Translations under genes and position numbers: made by a program
Notes under the pieces: model-generated
Database searches by the model: none
What the model saw: the letters and a program-made list of their open reading frames with translations, nothing else
What the model was told of the DNA's origin: nothing
Shown: positions 1-10,370 of the stretch, one piece after another
How positions within the stretch are numbered: the first letter of the stretch is position 1
Layout of the letters: every line of letters starts with the position of its first letter
Assembly: GCA_963849605.1 (NCBI GenBank)
Contig: CAWKHX010000002.1
Coordinates: forward strand, 1 to 64,000
DNA length: 64,000 nt
Reading direction: 5' to 3'
Source of the DNA: DASPHG01 sp963849605
GTDB taxonomy: Bacteria; Actinomycetota; Thermoleophilia; Solirubrobacterales; Thermoleophilaceae

Positions 1-77
1 TCGAGCATGCCCTTCATGCGCTCCGAGTCATGCTCGTTCATCTGGCACCCGAAGGTGGTGACGTGGTAGCGCTTCAC
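1..77 (-). CDS. miaB: MiaB, tRNA-2-methylthio-N6-dimethylallyladenosine synthase (N-terminal fragment)
   Basis: Only the first 25 codons lie in the window; the gene runs off the left edge. The translation starts MKRYHVTTFGCQMNEHDSER, the typical beginning of the methylthiotransferase domain, with the first cluster-binding cysteine at residue 11. MiaB is a radical-SAM enzyme that methylthiolates i6A37 of tRNAs. The start is GTG at 77-75; no convincing ribosome site precedes it, and it lies 30 nt after the lipoprotein stop. It ends the recA-recX-rny-lipoprotein-miaB run. rny next to miaB is also the Bacillus order, which supports the call on so short a fragment. Confidence 0.85.
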   Translation of the reverse strand, partial: MKRYHVTTFGCQMNEHDSERMKGML

Positions 78-107
78 GGCAGCAATCCTAAAGAGGGTCA
101 CTCTGGC

Positions 108-839
108 CTACTTCGCGCATGAGACGTTCGGGCCGGGCTCCCGCTCGGCGGTATTGCTCAAGCGATCGCTTTGGAGGTCGGCCTTGCTCGCCCCCGACGC
201 GCCGGCAGCACGAAGGAGCACGCTGCACGGCGCCACTCGAGGGTCGAGCTCCACGACGAAGACGCTGAAAGGCCGTGCAGCTCCCGCGGCGGGACCCAGT
301 GGGCCTCTCACGGTAAAGACCGCGGTCTCGGTTCTCTCGCCCTCGTAGTGAGCGACCACGCGCCGAGTCGATGGAGCGGCGGTACCCCAGATGACGAGCC
401 GATATCCCCGGACGCCCTGCCTCGGAACTGCGGCGGCAACCACAACGAGCCTTCTCGATATCGGCTCGGGTTCACAGGCGGCCGGGATGAACGCGCCGAG
501 CCGTCTGGTGTCGCGGTAGGCCGGGTTCAGGCAAACGTAGGCCTTGCCGTCGATCCGCTCGCCGTTCGCGCTGAACTCGACTGGCTTCATGCTCAGTCCA
601 AGCCGGGCGCAGCCGATGATGGCGAGCGGGGCGTCCACGGGCTTCGGGATGTAGTAGTCCGGCTGTCCGCCGATATCGCAGCGCGTCTCTACGGTCGCCG
701 GGGCCGGCCGGACGGTCGCGCCTCCGCCCTCCGACGCTTCGGACCCGCTCTGGTCGCCGTCCCCATCCCCGCCGATATCGCAGCCGGTGATGAGAATGAC
801 CGCCGCGGCGACGGCTATCGGCGTCCGGAGCCCCCTCAC
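108..839 (-). CDS. Predicted secreted lipoprotein of unknown function
   Basis: 243 residues. The N-terminus MRGLRTPIAVAAAVILITGC is a short lipoprotein signal with lipobox ITGC (Cys20), followed by a Gly/Asp/Ser-rich linker. The mature part has several cysteines (near residues 54, 77, 103, 121 and again near the C-terminus), consistent with disulfides outside the membrane. I do not recognise the domain. It starts 4 nt after the rny stop, so it is probably cotranscribed with rny and miaB. A job in RNA metabolism is not implied by the sequence; it looks like an insertion into the usual rny-miaB pair. Confidence 0.7.
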   Translation of the reverse strand: MRGLRTPIAVAAAVILITGCDIGGDGDGDQSGSEASEGGGATVRPAPATVETRCDIGGQPDYYIPKPVDAPLAIIGCARLGLSMKPVEFSANGERIDGKAYVCLNPAYRDTRRLGAFIPAACEPEPISRRLVVVAAAVPRQGVRGYRLVIWGTAAPSTRRVVAHYEGERTETAVFTVRGPLGPAAGAARPFSVFVVELDPRVAPCSVLLRAAGASGASKADLQSDRLSNTAEREPGPNVSCAK

Positions 840-843
840 CGTC

Positions 844-2373
844 TTACTTCGCGTACTCCGTCGAACGGCTCTCGCGGATCACGGTCACCTTCACCTGGCC
901 CGGGTATTCGAGCTCCTTCTCGACCGCGCGCGCGATCGTGTGCGACAGGAGCGCCGCCTGGTCGTCGTCAATCTCCTCGGGCTTCACGACGACGCGGATC
1001 TCGCGGCCCGCGTGCATCGCGTACACCTTCTCCACCCCAGGCTGGCGCTGTGCGATCTCCTCCAGGTCGCGGAGCCGCTTGACGTAGTTCTCGAGTGACT
1101 CCCCGCGCGCCCCGGGGCGAGCGCCTGAGAGCGCGTCGACCACCTGCACGATCACTGCCTCGACCGTCTGCGGCTCGACCTCGTTGTGATGCGACTCCAT
1201 CGCGTGGGCGACCGCCTCGGCCTCCTTGTAGCGGCGGGCGAGATCGCCGCCCACGAGTGCGTGCGGGCCCTCGATCTCGTGCGTCACCGCCTTGCCGATG
1301 TCGTGCAGGAACGCCGCGCGGGTCGCCGTGGACTCGCTCGCACCCAGCTCGGCGGCGAGCAGGCCGGCCAGCTTTGCGCACTCGATCGAGTGGGCGAGCA
1401 CGTTCTGGCCGTAGCTGGTGCGGTAGCGCAGCCTGCCCATCAGCTTCGTGAGCTCAGGATGCAGCGGGCCGATGCCGGCCTCGAAGACGGCCTCCTCCCC
1501 GACCTCCTGGATGTGGTTCGCGATCTCGGACTTCGCCTGGTAGAAGGCCTCCTCGACCCGCGCCGGGTGGATCCGGCCGTCCTGGAGCAGCTTCTCGAGC
1601 GTCAGGCGCGCGATCTCGCGCCGCACGCCGTCGAAGCCCGACAGGATCACCGCCGACGGCGTGTCGTCGATGATGAAGTCGATTCCGGTCAGCGCCTCGA
1701 GCGCCCGGATGTTGCGGCCCTCGCGGCCGATGATCCGGCCCTTCATCTCATCCGACTCGAGCTGGACAACCGAGACGGTCGTCTCCGCCGCGTGTCCGCC
1801 CGCGACCCGCTGCATGACCGTCGAGAGGATGCTGCGCGCGCGGCGGTCGGCGTCCTGCCTCGCCTCCTCCTCGACATGCCGGATCAGCACCGCGCTCTCG
1901 TGGCGCAGCTCGTCCTCGAGCTCCTTGAGCAGGACCTGCTTCGCCTGGCTGATGCTCAGCCCGGCGATCCGCTCGAGCTCCTTCAGCTGCCGCTGCCGCG
2001 CGCTCTTCAGCTCCTCACCCTGATGCTCCAGGTTGCGGGCCCTGTCCTCGAGCGAGCGCTCGCGCCGGTCGAGCTCGGCCAGGCGGACGTCGACCGACTG
2101 CTCCTTCCCCAGCATGCGCTCCTCGGAGCGGGCGATCTCGGCCCGCCGCTCGCGCAGCTCATGCTCGATGTCGCTGACCGTCTCCGCCGCGACCGGTGCC
2201 GCGGGCTCGGGGCGCTCCTTCGCCGGCGGGCCGTGCCCGTCGCGTCCGCGAGGCGCGGGCCCCGGCGTTGTGACCGGGCCCGCCATGCGGGCGCGCGGCG
2301 CCGCGCGCTGGGCGAGCAACACGACGGCACCGGACACGATTGCCGCCACCACAGCTGCCAGCACGATCTCCAT
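844..2373 (-). CDS. rny: Ribonuclease Y (membrane-anchored endoribonuclease)
   Basis: 509 residues, normal family length. An N-terminal membrane segment (about 3-22) is followed by a long charged coiled coil (about 65-185), a KH domain (about 205-270, containing GRIIGREGRNIRALE) and an HD domain with His328 and the HD pair at about 357-358 (FLHDIGK). RNase Y starts mRNA decay at the membrane and is the RNase E counterpart in Bacillus. In this window it accompanies RNase J and PNPase, its usual partners. The gene follows recX after about 300 nt, so it may have its own promoter; a small hairpin with a TTCG loop lies just upstream of the ATG. Confidence 0.96.
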   Translation of the reverse strand: MEIVLAAVVAAIVSGAVVLLAQRAAPRARMAGPVTTPGPAPRGRDGHGPPAKERPEPAAPVAAETVSDIEHELRERRAEIARSEERMLGKEQSVDVRLAELDRRERSLEDRARNLEHQGEELKSARQRQLKELERIAGLSISQAKQVLLKELEDELRHESAVLIRHVEEEARQDADRRARSILSTVMQRVAGGHAAETTVSVVQLESDEMKGRIIGREGRNIRALEALTGIDFIIDDTPSAVILSGFDGVRREIARLTLEKLLQDGRIHPARVEEAFYQAKSEIANHIQEVGEEAVFEAGIGPLHPELTKLMGRLRYRTSYGQNVLAHSIECAKLAGLLAAELGASESTATRAAFLHDIGKAVTHEIEGPHALVGGDLARRYKEAEAVAHAMESHHNEVEPQTVEAVIVQVVDALSGARPGARGESLENYVKRLRDLEEIAQRQPGVEKVYAMHAGREIRVVVKPEEIDDDQAALLSHTIARAVEKELEYPGQVKVTVIRESRSTEYAK

Positions 2374-2675
2374 TTCCGGTGTCTCCGGTTCTCCCGCCTT
2401 CGGGCGGGCTCGGTTGTCTCAATCAAGCGGGCTTGTCATGCCCCCGCGAGACACCAGGCTGCGTCGGTCTATCTGCCCCTATGGGCGCCCGGCTACGACT
2501 GGCTGCGCGCTTCGATCCTCCTCTCGCGCCTGCGAGCCGTCGGTTGTCCGGGTGTCTGTCCGTGTCTTCAAGCTGTTGATCAAAAACCGCTGCAAATGCC
2601 GTAAATAAGTCTCACAAGGGGCCGTGCGGCCCGTGTCGGAGAGGGTATCCCCGGCGGGGGCGGGCGCAAGGCGCG
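2374..2675. other. recX-rny intergenic region, 302 nt
   Basis: No protein gene is supported here. On the minus strand a hairpin with a 5-bp GC stem (2619-2623 with 2628-2632) lies about 45 nt after the recX stop and is followed by a moderately T-rich stretch; it could end the recA-recX transcript, weakly. The most AT-rich part is about 2575-2612 and is the likeliest place for the rny promoter, but no clear -35/-10 pair is visible. A 6-bp stem with a TTCG tetraloop (2393-2408) sits in the rny leader, 20 nt before the ATG. Confidence 0.4.
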
Positions 2676-3139
2676 CTAGGCCGCGCCGCGGTGGGAGCGC
2701 ACGGCGTCGTACGCCAATTCCGAGTCGAAGCCGCGCCGTACAAGCAGCTGCCAGGCGCGGTTGCGCGCCCGGTCGTCCTCCAGGGCGGCGAAGCGCTCCG
2801 CGAGCACCTGGGACGCGGCCGCGAGCTCGTCCTCGCGGCCGCGCCGCGCCAGGGCCGTCTCGATCAGCTCCGCCGGGATCCCGCGCCGCGCCAGGTCCTG
2901 CTCGATCCGCTCCGGCCCCCATCCGCTCAGCGAGCGGCGGTCCTCCGTGAAGCGCTCCGCGTAGCGGGCGTCGTCGAGGACGTGGGTTCGCTCGAGCTCG
3001 GCGACCACCTCGTCGATCAGCTCGGGCTCCACCCGCTTCCCCTCGAGGTACGTCCTCATCTCCGCGACTGAGCGGTCACGGACTGAGAGAGCCTTTCCGG
3101 CGAGGTCGAACGCGCGGCGCAGATCCTCGCCGGGGGCCG

Positions 3140-3143
<4 letters not shown>
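2676..3143 (-). CDS. recX: RecX, regulatory protein for RecA
   Basis: 155 residues in the RecX family: three-helix repeats with an early LAGKALSVRDRSVAEMRTYL and a middle YAERFTEDRRSLSGWGPERI. RecX binds RecA filaments and limits their activity. It directly follows recA, as in most bacteria. No ATG, GTG or TTG is available before the first helix. The frame opens at CTG 3143-3141, overlapping the recA stop as CTGA, with GGAGGAG 8 nt upstream. A CTG start is therefore proposed; the first in-frame ATG (before RTYLEGK) would remove part of the first repeat. Three other genes in the window show the same arrangement. Confidence 0.85.
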
Positions 3144-4216
<1,073 letters not shown>

Positions 4217-4290
4217 GGTCAAGCCTTTCCTCGCAAAGTGAGACACCCGAATGTAGGAAGCGAGGCGGACGGATTCCGCTCCCCGGGCGG

Positions 4291-4662
4291 CTAGTCGCGT
4301 GGAGGGATCTGCTGTACGGCCCAGCCGTTGCCGTCCGGGTCGCTGAAGAAGACGAATGCGCCCCAGGGGAACTCCTGGACCTCGCTGACCTCGACGCCAC
4401 GTTCGGCGAGCTCCGCCCGCGCAGCATGGATGTCCGAGACGACCAGCTGCAGGCCTTCGACGGAGCCCGGCGCCATCTCACCAAGCCCGGTCCCCAGGGC
4501 GATCGAGCACGCCGATCCCGGGGGCGTCAGCTGAACGAAGCGAATCTCGTCGCTGACCGTGTGGTCGTGGTCGGCGTCAAAGCCGACCTTCTCCGTGTAA
4601 AACGCCTTGGCGCGGTCCACGTCGGAGACGGGGACCTGCACCAGTTCGAGCCGCCAGTCCAT
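4291..4662 (-). CDS. VOC (glyoxalase/bleomycin-resistance fold) protein
   Basis: 123 residues forming one vicinal-oxygen-chelate domain: an N-terminal beta strand (LELVQVPVSDVDRAKAFY), a central GLQLVVSDIHAARAELAERG helix and the closing FFSDPDGNGWAVQQ motif. Such proteins act as metal-dependent lyases, dioxygenases or drug-binding proteins; the substrate cannot be told from sequence. The gene lies upstream of recA on the same strand and 22 nt after the LVIVD gene. A link to DNA repair is not implied. Confidence 0.85.
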   Translation of the reverse strand: MDWRLELVQVPVSDVDRAKAFYTEKVGFDADHDHTVSDEIRFVQLTPPGSACSIALGTGLGEMAPGSVEGLQLVVSDIHAARAELAERGVEVSEVQEFPWGAFVFFSDPDGNGWAVQQIPPRD

Positions 4663-4684
4663 GAGGCCAGCGGCAGTCTAGAGA

Positions 4685-6109
4685 CTATGTCGCCAGCAGG
4701 CAGTTCATCCGGTAGCTCGCGTCGACCTGCGGTGCCGCCAGCGTCCGCTGGAGCGCCTCGGCCGGCGTCAGCCACTGGCCCTTTGACGCCGACTCCTCGG
4801 CCTCCCAGTCGAACTTGTAGATGTCGAGGCCGCGGGCCATGTCGTTGCCGTAGACGTAGAACGGCTTGCCGCGCTCGATCCGAGTCGTCTTCGCCGACCA
4901 CGAGTCGGCGTCCTCGAGTTGGTAGTAGCCGATCTGCTTCATGCCGCCGGCCGGGTTGTTCTCTCCCAGGCTGATGCTGGCCAGGTCGGAGAAGTCCACG
5001 ACCCGGACGCCGCCGGTGTAGTAGGCGATCGTCATCACCTGCGCGTCCTCGTGGAGCTGGAACACGTGCGCCGTGCAGGTCGCGAGCGGATCGGCTTCCG
5101 CGCCCACGTCGTCGATGTTCCAGTAGCCGACCTTCTCGGGGTTCGAGATCTTGTCGCCGGTGATGTCGTAGACGTGCACGCCGCCGCTCGGGCAGACCGG
5201 CCCGCCCGCGGCACCGGCGAACTCATCCTCGGCGATGAGGAACTGGCGATCGCCGACCGTCACGTCCTCCACCTGGTGCCACACGTTGATGGCCGGGTCG
5301 AGGAAGCTCGTGATGATCTCGGGCGCGCCCGGGTCGGTCGTGTCGATGATCACGCCCTGCGACAGCGCCGCCGAGTAGGCGCGCGTCCCGTCGTCGGAGA
5401 ACGAGATGTCGTGCGACTCCGTCCCCAGACCGGGGCGAGGCGGCAGTGCCAGCTCGCCCGCCTTGAACGGAGCGCGCGGGTTCGAGATGTCGAAGTACTC
5501 GATCGCGGGCTGGATCGAGGTGATCAGGTCCGAGTTCGAGTTGTAGAGCCAGTTGCCGCTCGGGTGCACGGTCATGTTGTGCGAGCCCTGCGTCACCTCG
5601 ACGAACGAGACCGTCTTGGGGCTGCTCGGCTTCGTCACATCGACGATGAACGTGCCGTTCTTCCCGCTGCCGTTCGGCTTGAGCACTTCGTAGCCGAGTG
5701 CGGCTGCGTCCTGGTAGCACTTGGACGTGCCGTCGCCAAAGGTGTCCGACGTGTAGGTCGCGAACACCTTGCCGCGCTCGTCCTTCTGGCGGAAGATCTG
5801 GACGTCGCCCTGCGTGATCCCGCAGTCGTAGACGCCGACGACCTTGGAGTTCGCCGGCTTCGTGACATCCACGATGTGCATGCCGTTGCGGTACGAGCCG
5901 AACAGGCCGTACGACTTGCCGCCGATCTTCGTGAACTCCTGGTCGGTTCCGAAGTTCGGCACGTCGCCGTTGCGCGCCTCGTACTGGATGTTCTTCACGT
6001 ACGACATGTTCGGGCTGTGATCGCCCGGTGGCTCCTCCTGTGCGGCAGCAGTTGCGGGCACGAAGAAGCAAGCAGCGACTACGAGCAGGCTAAGACGACG
6101 AAAAAACAC
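4685..6109 (-). CDS. Secreted LVIVD-repeat beta-propeller protein
   Basis: 474 residues with a signal peptide (MFFRRLSLLVVAACFFVPAT then AAAQ). The mature chain has repeated HIVDVTKPANSKVVG / FIVDVTKPSSPKTVS / EYFDISNPRAPFKAG / IIDTTDPGAPEII type units, which are LVIVD repeats expected to fold as a propeller outside the cell. Function is unknown; such proteins are often called choice-of-anchor or surface proteins. The start is GTG at 6109. It is divergent from the FAD oxidoreductase gene across a short gap with a palindrome, so the two may be co-regulated. Confidence 0.85.
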   Translation of the reverse strand: MFFRRLSLLVVAACFFVPATAAAQEEPPGDHSPNMSYVKNIQYEARNGDVPNFGTDQEFTKIGGKSYGLFGSYRNGMHIVDVTKPANSKVVGVYDCGITQGDVQIFRQKDERGKVFATYTSDTFGDGTSKCYQDAAALGYEVLKPNGSGKNGTFIVDVTKPSSPKTVSFVEVTQGSHNMTVHPSGNWLYNSNSDLITSIQPAIEYFDISNPRAPFKAGELALPPRPGLGTESHDISFSDDGTRAYSAALSQGVIIDTTDPGAPEIITSFLDPAINVWHQVEDVTVGDRQFLIAEDEFAGAAGGPVCPSGGVHVYDITGDKISNPEKVGYWNIDDVGAEADPLATCTAHVFQLHEDAQVMTIAYYTGGVRVVDFSDLASISLGENNPAGGMKQIGYYQLEDADSWSAKTTRIERGKPFYVYGNDMARGLDIYKFDWEAEESASKGQWLTPAEALQRTLAAPQVDASYRMNCLLAT

Positions 6110-6142
6110 GGCACCCCCCAGTGCAGTTCCCCTGAATGGTCA

Positions 6143-6159
6143 GCAATGTATCCCATTGC
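6143..6159. promoter_or_regulatory. Palindrome in a divergent intergenic region (candidate operator)
   Basis: A perfect inverted repeat GCAATG-TATCC-CATTGC lies between the secreted LVIVD gene (start 6109, minus) and the Tat-exported FAD oxidoreductase (start about 6192, plus). The position and the 6-5-6 symmetry suit binding of a dimeric regulator acting on both genes. This is inference from symmetry and position only; no matching family is known to me. Confidence 0.4.
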
Positions 6160-6191
6160 AAGGACAGGGGCTCCGCCACGTTGCTATTCCC

Positions 6192-7973
6192 ATGGGAGGG
6201 CTCTCAAGACGCGAGGTGCTGCAGGCCGGCGCGGCGGCCGCGGCGATGGCCGCCACCCCGTCCTGGGCGAGCGCGGCAAGCGGCCGAACCCGCGGCCGTA
6301 TCCCGCGGACAGGCCGCGGCAAGCGCGTAGCCGTCCTGGGAGGCGGCATGGCGGGTCTCGCGGCCGCCCACGAGCTGGTCGAGCGCGGCTTCCGCGTGGA
6401 CGTCTACGAGCGCAAGGCGCTCGGTGGCAAGGCGCGGAGCATCCCGGTGGCCGGGACCGCCGGCGGCGGGCGCAAGCGGCTGCCCGGCGAGCACGGCTTC
6501 CGCTTCTTCCCCGGCTTCTACCACCACGTGCCGGACTCGATGCGGCGGATCCCGTTCCAGGACAACGAGAACGGCGTCTGGGACAACCTGATCGACGCGC
6601 CCGAGACGAAGTCGCCGCGCACCGAGGGCCGCGCCGACGGCACCGTCTTCGGCATCGCGCCCGACCCGAACGAGGCCAGGACACCCGACGGCATGCGGCG
6701 CATCCTGATGGACGGGTTCCGCGACGATGCGCTCCCGCCGCACGAGCTCGCGTACTTCGTCGAGCGGCTCATGGTCTTCGTCACCTCGTGCGACGAGCGC
6801 CGCTACGGCGAGTGGGAGCACACGAGCTGGTGGGACTTCATCAAGGCCGAGGACAAGTCCGACGAGTACAAGAAGGTCCTGGCCCGCGGCCTGACGCGCG
6901 CGGTCGTCGCCGCGAAGGAGCGCAAGGCGAGCACGCGCACGATCGGGAACATGGGCGAGGCGTTCGTCTACTGCATCATGGGCCGGGGCAACGACGGCGC
7001 TGCGGACCGGGTCCTGAACGCGCCGACCAACGAGGCCTGGATCAACCCGTGGGTGAAGCTGCTGCGCTCCCAGGGCGTGCGCTTCCACGTCGGCCACAGG
7101 GTCGAGGCGCTCGCATGCGCGGCGGCGAGGTCGAGTCAGCGCGCGCTGTCGACCGCGACGGCCGCCGCCACACGATCGAGGCGGACTGGTTCGTCAGCGC
7201 AATGCCCGCCGAGCGCGCGCGCCGGCTGTGGTCGCCGGCGGTGCTCCGCAAGGACGAGTCGCTCAAGCTCATGGACGAGCTCTACGTCGACTGGATGAAC
7301 GGGATCCAGTACTACCTCAAGAAGCCGTTCCACGTCGTCCGCGGCCACCTCACGTTCATCGACGCGCCGTGGGCCGTGACCGCGCTGACCCAGGCCCAGT
7401 TCTGGGCCGACCGCGACTTCAAGCGCGACTACGGCAACGGCGACCAGGTGGACTCGTTCTCGGTCGACGTCTCCGACTGGGACACGCCCGGGATCATCTA
7501 CGGCAAGCCGGCGAAGGAGTGCACGCCGAAGCAGGTCGCCAAGGAGGTGCTTCGAGCAGATCAAGCTGCACCTGAACGACAACGGCGAGGACATCCTCAC
7601 CGACGACATGGTCGACTCCTGGCACCTGGACCCGGCGATCAAGTGGTCGCGCAGGCGCCGGCGCAACTCCAACGACGAGCCGCTGCTCGTGAACACCGTC
7701 GGCACGTGGGAGAAGCGCCCCACGGCGAAGACGGAGATCCCCAACCTGTTCCTGTCGGGCGACTACGTGCAGACCGACGTGGACCTGGCGACGATGGAGG
7801 GCGCGAACGAGTCCGGCCGCGCGGCGGTCAACGCGCTGCTCGAGGCGTCGGGCTCGAAGGCCGACCCCGTGACGATGTACAAGCTCTACGACCCGCCGGA
7901 GTTCGAAGCCGCGAAGGCCGCGGACCGCGAGCTGTACAAGCAGGGCCAGCCGAACCTGCTCGACAAGGCGTAG
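6192..7973 (+). pseudogene. Tat-exported FAD-dependent oxidoreductase, hydroxysqualene-dehydroxylase/phytoene-desaturase-like, with two frame breaks
   Basis: The chain starts with a Tat signal (SRREVLQAG, Ala-rich), then the FAD motif VAVLGGGMAGLAAAHELVERG and an amine-oxidase/desaturase body; about 593 residues when repaired. The frame is lost twice. Near 7113 one base seems missing: the family sequence continues in another frame from MRGGEVESARAV. Near 7550 one base seems extra: restoring it gives KEVFEQIKLHLNDNGEDI and then VDSWHLDPAIKW. The two changes cancel, and protein similarity continues across both, so sequence error or very recent damage is more likely than decay. The ATG at 6192 fits a short Tat n-region; a TTG at 6156 is the alternative. 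Substrate unknown. Confidence 0.75.
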
Positions 7974-7989
7974 AGCGGCGAGCTCCCAC

Positions 7990-8018
7990 TGGACAACCCG
8001 CGCCGTCGCGAGGACAAT
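7990..8018 (+). promoter_or_regulatory. Candidate sigma-A-type promoter of the FHA gene (leaderless)
   Basis: TGGACA (7990-7995) and GACAAT (8013-8018) are separated by 17 nt. The -10 element ends 6 nt before the ATG at 8025, so transcription would start at or next to the start codon. No ribosome site precedes that ATG, which fits a leaderless mRNA. Confidence 0.5.
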
Positions 8019-8024
8019 GACGGC

Positions 8025-8522
8025 ATGCAGCGACGGGCATCGCACCGTGACCGCGACGCGGTGGTCGCCAAGCTCAGACCGCGCTACGTAGATGGCAGTC
8101 TGTCCACCGACACGTTCGAGGCCCGCGTCGAGCTCGCGTATCGCTCCCAGACGCGTACCGCGCTTCAGGCGCTGCTCGCCGACCTACCTGGGCTGCGCCG
8201 TCGGATTGCCGACGCCGCCCGGCGCACGCGGGACACATTCTTTCCGCGTCCCGAACCCGTGGCGATCGAGCTTCGCCTCCCGGATGTTTTCCAGGACAAC
8301 GAGCTGACGCTGGGGCGCGCGCCGGACTGCAATTTCGTCGTGGACGACCCGACCGTCTCACGCCACCACGCCGTGCTTCGCCGTAACCGGGACGGCTGGA
8401 CCATCCGCGATGCGGGATCGACAAACGGGAGCGCAGTCAACGGCTGGCGCGTCCCCGAAGCTCGCCTGCGTTCCGGGGACGAGCTGTCTCTCGGCGACCT
8501 ACGGCTCATCGTGCGCGACTAG
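8025..8522 (+). CDS. DUF1707 and FHA-domain protein
   Basis: 165 residues. The N-terminal DUF1707-like module (about 10-50: LRPRYVDGSLSTDTFEARVE) is typical of actinobacterial small proteins. A C-terminal FHA domain (about 85-165) has LTLGRAPDCNFVVDDPTVSR-HH and GSTNGSAVNG, the phosphothreonine-binding loops. It probably reads Ser/Thr-kinase phosphorylation. No kinase lies nearby. Its 3' end overlaps the convergent thpR gene by 24 nt. Confidence 0.88.
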   Translation: MQRRASHRDRDAVVAKLRPRYVDGSLSTDTFEARVELAYRSQTRTALQALLADLPGLRRRIADAARRTRDTFFPRPEPVAIELRLPDVFQDNELTLGRAPDCNFVVDDPTVSRHHAVLRRNRDGWTIRDAGSTNGSAVNGWRVPEARLRSGDELSLGDLRLIVRD

Positions 8523-9080
8523 CGCGCTCTTCGCCAGCGCGTCGTACTTCGCCCCCTGCGGGCGGAGCGTCGAGCGGTAGAGCGTCAGCTGCGGCGCCTT
8601 GAAGGGCTCGAGCGGCGGCGGGTCCGCGGGGAGCGGCTCCGCGCGCTGGTTGCGCTTCACGCGTGCGAGCGTCACGTGCGGCCAGAACGGGCGCTTCTCC
8701 GGCTTGTAGAAGCGGCCCGCCTCGAGCGCATCGGAGACGGCCTGCTGGAGGCGCATGCAGGCGCCGCCGGGGTCATCGAGGTCGAGCGCGAAGAGGCGCG
8801 GGCGCCGCGGCGGGATCGGGACGACCTCTGCGGGGGCCAGGAGCGGCGCTTCGCCCGCGGCCGAGGTCATGGCCTCGGCTATCGCTCCCGCCTCCTGCTC
8901 GGCGCGATAGCCGAGGAAGGCGAGCGTAATGTGAAGGGCCTCCTCCGCGACGGGCCGCAGGTCGTCCCGTCCGGCGACGAGCTCGTCGCGCCACACCGCG
9001 AGCCGGCCGCGTACGTCCGCGGGCAAGTCGAGCGCCACGAAGAGCCGCGCGCGCGGCGAGCCGAGGCGCTCCTTCGTCAG
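8499..9080 (-). CDS. thpR: RNA 2',3'-cyclic phosphodiesterase (2'-5' RNA ligase family, ThpR)
   Basis: 193 residues with the two HxTx motifs of the family, LHITLAFLG and PHVTLARVK, and the start RLFVALDLPADVRGRLA. ThpR opens 2',3'-cyclic phosphate ends of RNA and can ligate tRNA halves in vitro. It follows cinA, a common pairing in Actinobacteria. The start appears to be CTG 9080-9078 overlapping the cinA stop as CTGA, with GAGGAG 8 nt upstream; the first in-frame GTG would cut off the first beta strand. Confidence 0.88.
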   Translation of the reverse strand: MTKERLGSPRARLFVALDLPADVRGRLAVWRDELVAGRDDLRPVAEEALHITLAFLGYRAEQEAGAIAEAMTSAAGEAPLLAPAEVVPIPPRRPRLFALDLDDPGGACMRLQQAVSDALEAGRFYKPEKRPFWPHVTLARVKRNQRAEPLPADPPPLEPFKAPQLTLYRSTLRPQGAKYDALAKSALVAHDEP

Positions 9081-10370
9081 ACCGGGAGCTCCTCGCCGCT
9101 CAGGAGGCGGCGCAGCATGTGCATCGTGAGCGTGGTGGTGCGGTCGCGGATCTCGGCGCGGTCGCCGGGCAGCCGCAGGTCGCGCGCCATCGTGCGCGCG
9201 TCGGCGAGCTTGATGCACACGCACACGTAGCCGACCGGCTTCTCCTCCGTGCCACCGTCCGGCCCCGCCACGCCGGTGATCCCCACGCCGACGTCGGCGC
9301 CGAAGCGGGCGAGCGCGCCGTCCGCCATTGCCTCGCCGACCTCGGGCGACACGGCGCCGTGGCGCTCGATCAGGCCCGGATCGACCCCGAGCAGCTCGGT
9401 CTTCGCCTCATTCGAGTACGCCACCACGCTGCCGGCCACGTACGCGGACGACGCCCGGCCGCTCGGTCAGGCGGGCGCCCATCAGCCCCCCGGTGCACGA
9501 CTCCCCCACGCCGATCCGATGCCCCCCGAGGAGCTCGGCGACCTGGTCGTCGACGCTCGCGCCGTCGGTCGAGAAGAGCATCGGGCCGTGGCGCTCCGCG
9601 ATCAGGCTCTCGAGCTCGGCGTAGGCCGCCGCCCCGTTGGCCTCGTGCCGGATCACGACCTCGAGCTCCGCGCGCCGCAAGCACGTGGTTATCTCGAGCG
9701 CGTCCAGGCCCGCGACCTGGCCCTCCGCCACGCGCAGCGTCTCGGCGATCTCCGACTCGGGGATTCCGAACAGGCGCAGCATCCGCTGCTCGTACTCCGT
9801 GCGACCCGCCGTGGCGGCGGCGAACTCCTCGCTCGCCACCGCCGTCGGCCACATCGCATGGAGCTCGCGCGGCGGGCCGGGCATGACGACGACGGTTGGG
9901 CCCTCCCTCCCCTCCGCGGGCGGGACCACGAGCCCCGGCGCCGTGCCCGCCGGGTCGATCACGAACGAGCCCGCTGGGATGATCGCCTGCTTGCGGTTGG
10001 CCTCCCGCACGGCGTCGAAATCCAGGTTGCGCCATCGCTTCATGAGCGGCCGCAGGATGTCCGCGATCCGCTCCTCGAGCGCCTCGTCCAGCACCATCTC
10101 GCGCCCCTGGAAGCGCCCCACGACCTCCGCGGTGATGTCGTCCGCGGTCGGCCCGAGGCCGCCGCTCGTGAGGATCACGTCGACGCCTTCGTCCGCCATG
10201 AAGCGGAGCTGCGCCTCCATGTCGGCCGGCCGGTCGCCGCAGATCGAGATGTGGGCCAGCTCGATGCCGAGCTCGAGCAACCTGTCGGCCAGCCACGGGC
10301 CGTTGCGATCCCGCACCCTTCCGGTGAGGACCTCGGTGCCGGTGACGACTATCCCCGCGCGTGCGCTCAC
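9077..10370 (-). CDS. cinA: CinA-family nicotinamide-nucleotide amidohydrolase, with one apparent frame break
   Basis: The N-terminal MoaB/MogA-like domain (VVTGTEVLTGRV, ILTSGGLGPTADD) and the C-terminal amidase domain (GESCTGGLMGARL, then VVAYSNEAKTELLGVDP and GITGVAGPDGGT) are both complete. The frame shifts between LTERPG and SSAYVAGSVVAYS near 9460, where one extra base fits; the repaired protein is about 430 residues, the usual CinA length. CinA-type enzymes deamidate NMN or hydrolyse ADP-ribose and are often found beside recA. The start is GTG at 10370, overlapping the RodZ-like stop as GTGA. Both halves show family sequence, so a sequence error is likeliest. Confidence 0.9.

Noticed and set aside
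2479..2922. Minus-strand frame through the recX-rny gap
   Set aside because: Arg/Gly/Pro-rich shadow of recX in another frame; no ribosome site or family.
4217..4300. SOS/LexA box upstream of recA
   Set aside because: No GAAC-N4-GTTC type site (Firmicute/actinobacterial) is present in the short upstream gap.
4919..8020. Very long plus-strand open frame opposite the LVIVD gene and through the FAD gene
   Set aside because: It is a shadow frame created by high GC; the amino-acid composition is Arg/Ala/Val-rich with no family, and the minus-strand LVIVD gene and the FAD gene explain it.
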